Origin: Rosa chinensis
Taxonomy: Eukaryota > Streptophyta > Magnoliopsida > Rosales > Rosaceae
Assembly: GCF_002994745.2 (NCBI RefSeq)
Contig: NC_037092.1
Location: forward strand, 87,334,398 to 87,398,397
Reading direction: 5' to 3'
Length of the DNA stretch: 64,000 nucleotides
Shown here in pieces: positions 56,643-64,000 of this stretch (position 1 is its first letter; each line of letters begins with the position of its first letter). Position numbers and translations under genes: made by a program. The notes below the pieces were generated by a model that saw only the letters and a program-made list of their open reading frames with translations, was not told where the DNA came from and made no database searches.

Positions 56643-58130
56643 TAGGTTGGGTCCTGACCATCCGTACTGCTCTGGCATGGTGGGCCTGCTTTAACTTAGT
56701 GCACTGCTTATGGGCAAAAGTCACGTGCTGCTGACACCTCTGACACGTGTTGAAAGCAACACTTGTCATTGAGCTGAACTGTATTGTACAGTCTATTAAA
56801 TATTGGGGGAGCTTTACTTCGTCCCTAATCAATATCTTATTCTTTCTCAAGTGAGATGTTGATGTTACAATAGTATAGTTGCTAGGAGTGTACTCTTGCA
56901 CTTTCTTCTTTTGGAGAAGTGGAGGGGCTAAGGCCTTAAGGGGTGATCTAGTCGCGCTTAAACTATTTTTCAATAAAAATGACACTTACTCTTTTAAAAA
57001 TGACATGTACAAATAGTTGAAATAAATTGAAATAGTATTGATTTATGAGTGACTAATTCTTCTATCCCCTTGTAGAAATGTCTTACCCTACCTCCCCATT
57101 TATGATTTATCTCTAAACCAGCATTTACTTTACTTGAGAACTTGTCACTCCTTGCAAACTTTTAGCAAATATTCCTAAACAGAAATGGACATTTAGACAA
57201 AGAAAATGCTACTTGCATTCGGAGCTATTTCGCAATTCCTCCCTACCTATTTGATTTTGGTATACTTCTTAGGTTGGCAATCTTTGGAACCACATGGCCA
57301 TTCCCAAATTCAAGCTAAACGTTTTGAGAAATGGAGCCAAAATATGACACTCTCATTTGATCTCATATCTGATTATACAAATGGCTACTTTTTTGCTTGC
57401 GCAAGGAGTAGGAACACCACCATAAGATACATTATCCATGGATTAAGCACACTTTTTAATCCATACAAAATGCCACATTTATGAGCTCTAGCTAGTCTAG
57501 TATGAGATCATTATAGAAAAGGCCAAACGAGCCACATAAACAAAAATACTGATACACTAAAATTGTTTGATGGGAAAAGACCGGAACAAATTTTATATTT
57601 TCATTTGTACTACTTCAAGGATCTGGATACTCTCTTTGGCAAGAAAATCTCCACTATAGAGAAATAGGGTCTTAATTAATCGCTAACGTTTCACTTTTTT
57701 CATTGCATCAATCACTCAAGATTTCATTATTAACCGCTCGAGGTGAAGCATAGTAATTTAGTAGTGATTAGCAAACATTATGAAGCGATAATGGATTTGA
57801 CAAAAACAACTAGAAAAGAGTTCATAAATCATAAGAACACGATCATATATATACCAACGCACACATAACTAGGAGTACACAGGAACACATATATATCATA
57901 TGTATTTCCAGAAACACTAATAAGCTACATACAAATTAATAATCTAGAAACAAAAGCAGCTTTGCAGTTTAGTAGCTAGCTAGTATTGAATACCAAAAAG
58001 AACAAGGAAAAGGCACTAAACCAGAGCTTTAATTAGTACTCTTAAGCACTATTACAAAAATTACCGTTACATAAAGATTACCCATTTGGCCGATTTATAC
58101 ACAGCTAGCTAATAATATTATACATCAACA
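56643..58130. other. End of unit 2 and intergenic sequence
   Basis: 56643-56731 completes the match to unit 1 (33478-33564); at 56731 the match stops exactly where array R2 begins in unit 1. From there to 58130 the sequence is AT-rich with no recognisable gene. A 92-aa ORF at 57206-57484 has no known domain and is probably chance. Confidence 0.6.
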
Positions 58131-58154
58131 CCCCCATTCGATCATATTCATCAT

Positions 58155-58532
58155 CTACTTACTGTATAAGGGAAACCAACGTTCATGGATAGAAGACTGG
58201 TAAGAGATCATGAACAAAAGGAACACCAGCAAAAATCCGACACCCCACGGAGTCGGAGACCCTCCGGCTCCGACTCTGTGCAGCGAGTCCTGCTCCGGGT
58301 ACGGCAGCAAAAATGATATACCACCCGACAAGAAGTGAACGAGGAGTAGCAGAATTAGGGGGATGAGCAGGAAGAAGAGCTTGACCTGAAACATCATGTC
58401 CTCGAACATGGACTCGTAGTTTATGTACCATGTAAAGCCCAAGATGAAGAAGAGGATGGAGATAAAGAAGCAAAGTTGGAGAGGGGGAAAGTAATCCCAG
58501 TAAGAATAGTAGTCGTTGTAGTACCTCGCCAT
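58155..58532 (-). CDS. Small three-helix membrane protein, diverged paralog 3
   Basis: A 125-aa intronless minus-strand ORF of the same family as 32708-33055 and 54235-54582. It starts with a Tyr/Asp-rich segment (MARYYNDYYSYWDYFPP). Hydrophobic segments fall at about residues 18-38 (LCFFISILFFILGFTWYI), 48-70 (FQVKLFFLLIPLILLLLVHF) and 95-112 (PWGVGFLLVFLLFMISYQ). The signature is EQDSLHRVGAGGSPTPWGVG, and the C-terminus SSIHERWFPLYSK is the longer form I associate with this family in other plants, while copies 1 and 2 end early at PSFLGLLF. So this may be the more ancestral type. It is convergent with the PPR/copy 2 block and separated from it by the MITEs. A TATA box lies 70 bp upstream. 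Confidence 0.83.
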   Translation of the reverse strand: MARYYNDYYSYWDYFPPLQLCFFISILFFILGFTWYINYESMFEDMMFQVKLFFLLIPLILLLLVHFLSGGISFLLPYPEQDSLHRVGAGGSPTPWGVGFLLVFLLFMISYQSSIHERWFPLYSK

Positions 58533-58600
58533 GTTGAATCACTTAACTTAGCTCGAGTATATGAAATTTGAATGTTGGGTTTTGATGAAGGCTTTGAGAT

Positions 58601-58611
58601 GGTTTATATAA
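58601..58611 (-). promoter_or_regulatory. TATA box of paralog 3
   Basis: The minus strand reads TTATATAAACC about 70 bp upstream of the ATG at 58532, a normal distance for a plant core promoter with a short leader. Confidence 0.65.
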
Positions 58612-58619
58612 GGGTGTGA

Positions 58620-61490
58620 AAGGGTTTATGTGACTTTTACTTTTTCTGGGTTCAGGTAGCTTTCTTTCTTTACTTGCATCCATCTGTAGGGTTGCAGATC
58701 CATCGGGATAATTCCAAAGACGGTGAGAATTGTTTCATTGGTTAGGATTCGTTGATATTGATGTGGACCAATAGAAAATGGACACGTACGACCGACCAGG
58801 GACAGGAACATGGGGAGAGGAGAAGAATAAAGAAAAGGGAGCAGTAGGGTTTTTATTTTAGTGATCGACCTGAGGCAAACTTGCAAATTGCAGCAATTCC
58901 CCTTGGGAAAGTTGCGCCTGAAATGGTGGTCCAAGTCAGCTTTGCATTGCTTTATTTGTATTTGTATTTTTTTTTTTTCCGGAAGATGGTGCTTTATTTG
59001 TATTTTAAAGGAAGCCGAAGCTAATGAAAAGTGATATATAATGCATATTCACTGCTTTCCAGGTATTACAATTGACTAGCTGTTGCTTGATTGTAGTTTG
59101 GGATAAAACTAAAAGCAATCAAAGCGATCTTTACATGTAAGTGAGTAATTCGTTCTTGTTATGATTGCTTATAAGTTACAATCTCCATGACCTAGCATGT
59201 TGTCACGAGAGACCCGAACATATATCGAGCAGAGTCAGTCCTGAGGTTTTTAGTGTCCAGTGTGAATTTTGTTTTTTGCTGCCAATTAGGCAATTACCGA
59301 CATATATGATTCTTACAAATAAGAGTTTTAAGTATTTTTTAGGTTTGAAACTCAGTTAAGTTGGACAGCTCATGGTCGGTGAGTTGGGACCTGTTAATAA
59401 GTTAGAATTTCAATATTGTAAAGATCATGAGTTAGATTCTCACTGATATATGTAAGGGTAAGATGAATTAAGGGGTAAAAAAAAAAAAAGGCTGGACAGC
59501 TCATGCCAACACCAATTTTATCAGATAAAGAACATGATGTAAGGGGGACATAAAATGAAAACCCTGTATAACAAAGATTACATATTTCTTCTTGCCACAG
59601 AAATTTCTAGCTACTCTGAAAGATCACCCATATAATTTAGAAAGAGAAAAAAGAAGTGGGAAAAAAAAAAAAAAAAAAACTCTTTCCATTGTTCAATTTT
59701 GAATTGCCAAATAGCCATTGAGATCAAACTTGTAAATAGGAAGGTTCAAAGCTGAAAACTAAACACCGTCGATGATGATTCTGAGATTAATTTGGCCTTG
59801 AAAATTACTAATTAACAAGAGTTAGAATAATAACCACAAAAAACAAGCAACATAACTTCTAAATCCAAAACTTCAACCAATTTCGAAATTAAAGAACACC
59901 CAATACCTATTTTGATATCTACCTTAGCCTGCACCGATGAAATGCCAAAAAATTGGTTTGATCACTGTAGAAGAACATAAAAATAGAGAGGAGAAAAATT
60001 GGGAGATGACAAATGATGAAAATGAATTGACTAATTGAGTAACCATTGAAACCTCAAATTTAAAGAGAAAATTTGTTTGATTTCAAGATTTTGGAGAGTG
60101 AGAGACTGCTATAATTGTGTTTCCAATTCTCAAAGTGTGGAAGAGAGAAGAAGAGATCTAGAGAAGATGCAGGCATGCAGCTAAGGCGCATCTTCATGAA
60201 TAAAACTTTTTTTTTTTGCCATATGTAGCATATACCGCTATTATTATATAATTATATATGTATAACCTTATCTATAAAAAAAAAATTGTGCCCCCCTTTC
60301 TCTTGGGCTCTTGTCTGTCGCCAAGGCTACCCTTGCACAAGGCCGGACTTGATGGAGACTATAATACCAGATAGCGGATAATAATTGAAAAAATCAGAAA
60401 TGAAAGATTTCAAACTCGAACAAAACCTCTTTTTTAGTTAGAGTTGAGTATCTTATTAATTCTATAAGTAAACTTCTTAGAAGATGTAAATACAAAAATA
60501 TTCTGGTACCCATGTGCTTCCAAATTATACAGAACTACATTTTGTTTCACACCACAAACTTACGTTTTTAACTTTATCAGACATCCATATGAATTTATTG
60601 AATTAAGCAACAAATCTGGGGGATGAAATCAGCTATCTCAGATTTCTGTGTCCCAATTCTGTCCCCTCAACATGATTAATTCACAGAGATTAAAAAAATA
60701 TTTGTGAGGGGATAAAATAAAGATAAAATAATGGAGACAGCTGATTTCATCCCTAAATCTGAATCTCATGAAATTCAAAATAAAATAAAAAAATAAAGAT
60801 TCTATAACTGTAATGTCGTGGCCATTGAAAATTAAGGCCTAGATTTCTCCCATGTATTCAAACCACTCACACTCGTACGCATCTGAATCATTTAGAGCCT
60901 CACTTACGATGTCGTTATCCACTCAATCTTGATCGATATGGCCGGCCGGTTCATACAATTTGGAAAGGGTCCCCAAAGGATACCAAAACATTTTGAAATT
61001 TTTCGAGACGTGGCATATCCTACTTGGTCCCAACAAGCATCAGCATGACAGCATATCATATACATGATGACATGCATGCGTGATTGACCATGAATCAAAA
61101 CTCAAATGATCGACTTTTGTGACCCTAATTAGATCTCCACTTCTCATTTCCTGATGACAAGCCCATTTTACCTAAAACGATATGTACAGCCGTACAGGTG
61201 GAATCACAGTCTTGACTTTAACAATCTTCTTCCTGCTTGTATCTGTACGTTTGGGATTGAGTGAAAAATTGCACTGATGCTGATATAGATTGGAAAAGTG
61301 GTATTTACTTCATGAACATCATTTTTATAGAAACAGAACAATACGTATATACAAAACATACATAACCCAAACCAGCCACCTACATTCCAATCAACCGCAA
61401 ACCTCTTAAGAGAACATTACATTTCTCACCGAACAAATAATTATTAGCAAATGAAACATCTAGCTAGCTAATTGACTAAGCAAAAGCTAG
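58620..61490. other. Intergenic region, no gene seen
   Basis: AT-rich with several poly-A/T runs (58964, 59477, 59659, 60205, 60270). ORFs of 60-100 aa in various frames have no recognisable domain or supporting splice sites. The segment 61300-61500 next to the dirigent stop is probably its 3' UTR. Confidence 0.6.
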
Positions 61491-61506
61491 TTAGTCCATA
61501 TTAGTT

Positions 61507-62097
61507 TCAGTAATGCAAGACATAGATGTTATACTCCACCACAGCATCATCACTTTTAGAGGCGTTAAACGACTGAGTTGTTAGTAGAGCATAACCCCTA
61601 GCAAACCTGAAAAGTCCACTTCCTCCGATCACCGACAGCTCCCTTACCTTGTTGGTAAGCGAGTTCCTTCCCATCAGGGTTATGGTGCTACCGTTATACT
61701 TCCCCTGAACAAATGCAAGGTTCTGAGCCATCAACAGACTGAGGTCTTCTTGTGATGCAGATGCATAAAACCCCTGAGCCCTTCCCAACAGCTTCGAGCT
61801 CGATTCGGGGCCTAAGGTTAGCTGGTTGTCGATCATTCGTATCATCCCGAACTTTGTTTGGGAGGAGTTGGAGAGTGGTTGCACTACTGTCACGGCAGTG
61901 GGACTGGGACCATCAACAATGTCGTGCCAATACACGCGAAAATGGGTAAGTTTTTCTTTCTTTAGACCAAAAAGCTCCGGATCCATGGGTTTCATAAACT
62001 CATGATCTTCCCCAGAAACTAAGATCATAGAAAAGGAAGACAGGAGGGAGGAGATTATGATGAATTGGAAAGCTGAGACAGGAAGGATTCTAGCCAT
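61507..62097 (-). CDS. Dirigent protein
   Basis: A 196-aa intronless ORF typical in length for dirigent proteins, which steer stereoselective coupling of phenoxy radicals in lignan and related phenylpropanoid pathways in the apoplast. A signal peptide covers about residues 1-29 (hydrophobic FQFIIISSLLSSFSMILVSG). The conserved blocks appear in order: THFRVYWHDIVDGPSPTAV (about 51-69), FGMIRMIDNQLTLGP, LLGRAQGFYASASQEDLSLL, VQGKYNGSTITLMGRN and VIGGSGLFRFARGYAL, with EYNIYVLHY at the end. Three N-glycosylation sequons (NSS, NGS, NAS) are present. No disruption is seen. The start is fixed by the signal peptide and a TATA box 44 bp upstream. Subfamily and product stereochemistry cannot be told from sequence by eye. 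Single copy in the window. Confidence 0.93.
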   Translation of the reverse strand: MARILPVSAFQFIIISSLLSSFSMILVSGEDHEFMKPMDPELFGLKKEKLTHFRVYWHDIVDGPSPTAVTVVQPLSNSSQTKFGMIRMIDNQLTLGPESSSKLLGRAQGFYASASQEDLSLLMAQNLAFVQGKYNGSTITLMGRNSLTNKVRELSVIGGSGLFRFARGYALLTTQSFNASKSDDAVVEYNIYVLHY

Positions 62098-62140
62098 TGT
62101 TGCACAGTACTATGTGTTTCAAAGCGCTCGTCTTTGTCTC

Positions 62141-62150
62141 TATATATAAC
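62141..62150 (-). promoter_or_regulatory. TATA box of the dirigent gene
   Basis: The minus strand reads GTTATATATA 44 bp before the start codon. Confidence 0.65.
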
Positions 62151-62159
62151 GTAAGGAAC

Positions 62160-62820
62160 AGATAAAGCCCGACCTACTACATTTACCTAGACATTCAACA
62201 AATATTTCACGGTACAACACCTCGGGAAGAGGGAAGATTATCAATAGTGATCAGGCTAGTTCAAAAGGTTAGTCTCTTCGTGTATATTTGAAAAGTGAGA
62301 ATAGAAGATTAACAATTTAACATGACTCGAAGCATAATCGAGAAGACTCGAAGCAAACCTATTTTCTTTGAACCTAGAAGTTGAATGTATTAGATCAATA
62401 GCTAAAAGGCCAGACTACAAGCACTTAAAGATAAAAATATTGGCGGGGCAACAACCAAAATTTCTATCTAAGAGCTGCAGCTCATTACAAGACAATTTGA
62501 GCTTGCTTTTAAAGCGAACATATACACAAAGATTAATTCTGTGTCTTATAGGGAAAAATCATCAACTAGCTTTCAATCCGCCAGTACAGAATTGTGGTAC
62601 GAAACAGAATGCTATTTTTTCAGCAAATAAATAGGAGACAAATTTTCATCCTTAAGCCGCTTTCTCCAGTCTAACTTTTTCCCGACCATTGAATCATGAT
62701 ATGAATTACGACTGACACTTTAGAAACCGTAAAAAAGCCCAGCATTGTCCAAAGAGGTCAAACTCTTGTGCCTAACCAGCCCAAAGTACTAAGTAATAAG
62801 TGAGGGTATCAAGGCACCCT
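62160..62820. other. Dirigent upstream region, nothing else recognised
   Basis: AT-rich upstream sequence of the minus-strand dirigent gene. An 88-aa ORF at 62368-62634 has no recognisable domain. Confidence 0.5.
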
Positions 62821-63400
62821 CCAAGCTGGCCCAACTCAGAATAGAATCAGACCTCTACTTACATGGGCCCAGAGGAGGCTGAGCCTATAGGATCAAGGCC
62901 AAGAGGCCCAAACCTAGTCAGAGAGACTAGCCAGACATGCACACTCCCACTGCCACCCTGCCTCCGGCACCGGCAACTCTTCCGGCAGCCGGCCGCGACA
63001 ACGTCAAACTTGATCACGGTGAACCCAATTGTCCACCACCAAACGCTCCAATGCCACCGATCAAGTGCACAAACCACAAAATCAAGACACCTGCACGCCA
63101 CTCGTCCACAACACCGCGTTCAACCAAGGCCGAAAACCAGGAAGCCTAACCATCCTCGACCGCCTTGTAGTCCGACCGGGATCCACCAAGTTTGCCTCCC
63201 CAGAACGCGGTCAAATCTACCTTCTCGAAACGCCGCCAATCTAACTCGATCCGACAACACAACAAATTCCGCAGCCAATATCTGCCTCCCCTCCAAACAA
63301 GTCGGATCGTTCCGACCTTCTGCCACCACCAGTCAGACACTGAGATTTGCTTCTCGCGACCCACGACGATGATTCGCCGGTTCAAAGCATACTCTTATGA
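62821..63400. other. GC-rich unclassified segment
   Basis: A sharp rise in GC content with open frames on both strands (169 aa at 62863-63372 plus; 80 and 79 aa minus). The composition (Pro/Thr/Arg/Ser-rich in one frame, Trp/Gly/Val-rich in the other) resembles the leader or ORF1 region of a plant retroelement, but no diagnostic motif is present. It is followed by A-rich and AT microsatellite sequence (63413-63475). Confidence 0.4.
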
Positions 63401-64000
63401 ATCGAAAGGAATTGAAAAAAAAAAATATATATATATATATATATAAATAAAAAAACAAAAGGAAAAAAAAAAAACAGAAAGAAAAAAGTACCTCTATCAA
63501 AATTGAGATTCTTTAATTTTAGTTTTTTTTTCTTTTTAGAAATTATTTTGTGCTTTTTAGTTAAAAGATACTTTATTATGCAATTCAGCAAGCACTACTT
63601 AATAACGAACCCATAAGGGTGGTAGAAGGAGCCATTCACATATAAGTATATTTAAGGGTGTACTTATAACAGAGTACACTACACAACACACCGTAGCACA
63701 CCTGCCTTATAAGATTACGCCCAAAACAAAGATAACTAGAACTCTATCGAGGAATAATCGAATAGCAGAAAACAACGAAATTTTATTTTCTTTGCTATCT
63801 TCTCCCTTAAAAAAGTAAAAAAAAAAAAGGCCCGTCATCCTTTTGTATAAAAGGATGGAGACCCAGAGGTAAAGTAAAAAATAAGAACCTAAAATCCTAC
63901 ATTAAGTTAAATATCCACTTCGGAGCCTAGGAGGCCCATCTTGGACCAGCCCTAGCAAAAGCTACCTCTATTGACTATTGACACACCATAGTTGACAGGA
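63401..64000. other. AT-rich end of window
   Basis: Contains an A10 + (AT)n tract (63415-63444), poly-A and poly-T runs, and no recognisable gene. The final bases (GGAGCCTAGGAGGCCCATC) may begin another repeat. Confidence 0.5.

Noticed and set aside
57206..57484. 92-aa ORF in the spacer between MITEs and paralog 3
   Set aside because: No domain, no promoter features, AT-rich context and ordinary chance length.
62863..63372. 169-aa ORF as a host gene
   Set aside because: Both strands are open, the composition is biased and there is no domain or splice structure; kept only as an unclassified GC-rich segment.

Overview
This window reads as intergenic, transposon-rich euchromatin from a dicot nuclear genome. 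The signs are spliced genes with GT-AG introns, a PLS-type PPR gene, a dirigent gene, a SnRK2 and a MADS gene fragment, and plant transposon families (CACTA with TNP2, Mutator-like, hAT, PIF/Harbinger, Copia, Gypsy-like LTRs, LINE). The overall impression suggests Rosaceae, but that is an inference I cannot verify from the sequence alone. Everything was read by eye; no database search was run.

Layout. 1-5.6 kb: a decayed minus-strand LINE (175-5568, 14-bp target duplication) cut by a Mutator-like element (339-3507, 9-bp duplication). That element is itself cut by a related Pack-MULE (1557-3203) carrying an intact SEC61-beta-like ORF and the start of an IDM1-like PHD-finger gene. 5.6-8.3 kb: ~343-bp tandem repeats (array R1) interrupted by a MULE-type MITE and a hAT element. 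8.3-10.2 kb: duplicated block A. 10.2-31.1 kb: a transposon stack in which a truncated minus-strand Copia is split by a ~2.5-kb solo LTR, which is split by a 12.9-kb CACTA element encoding a TNP2 transposase and a second spliced gene ending in a Ulp1/C48 cysteine protease. 31.1-33.6 kb: duplicated block B with the first copy of a small three-helix membrane-protein gene.

33.6-56.7 kb is the second unit of a tandem segmental duplication: array R2, block A', then block B'. It carries a long-TIR element, a LINE 3' fragment, a ~2-kb solo LTR broken by a second CACTA with captured SnRK2 and RPL7 exons, and a Harbinger-like element with MADS-box exons. Between A' and B' sit a divergent pair, a 72-aa two-exon gene (minus) and a 462-aa PPR gene (plus), a relic of the membrane-protein gene, and then its second intact copy. 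In unit 1 the corresponding PPR interval is absent and occupied by the transposon stack.

54.9-56.6 kb: three Tourist-like MITEs, two of them sharing one TAA target. 58.2-58.5 kb: a diverged third member of the membrane-protein family (minus). 61.5-62.1 kb: a dirigent protein gene (minus). The remaining intergenic sequence to 64 kb is AT-rich apart from one GC-rich unclassified patch at 62.8-63.4 kb.

The genes that look host-encoded and intact are the PPR gene, the 72-aa gene, three membrane-protein genes and the dirigent gene. No CRISPR, tRNA, rRNA or prokaryotic-type system is present. The strongest 'second look' items are the gene-capturing elements and the asymmetric segmental duplication.
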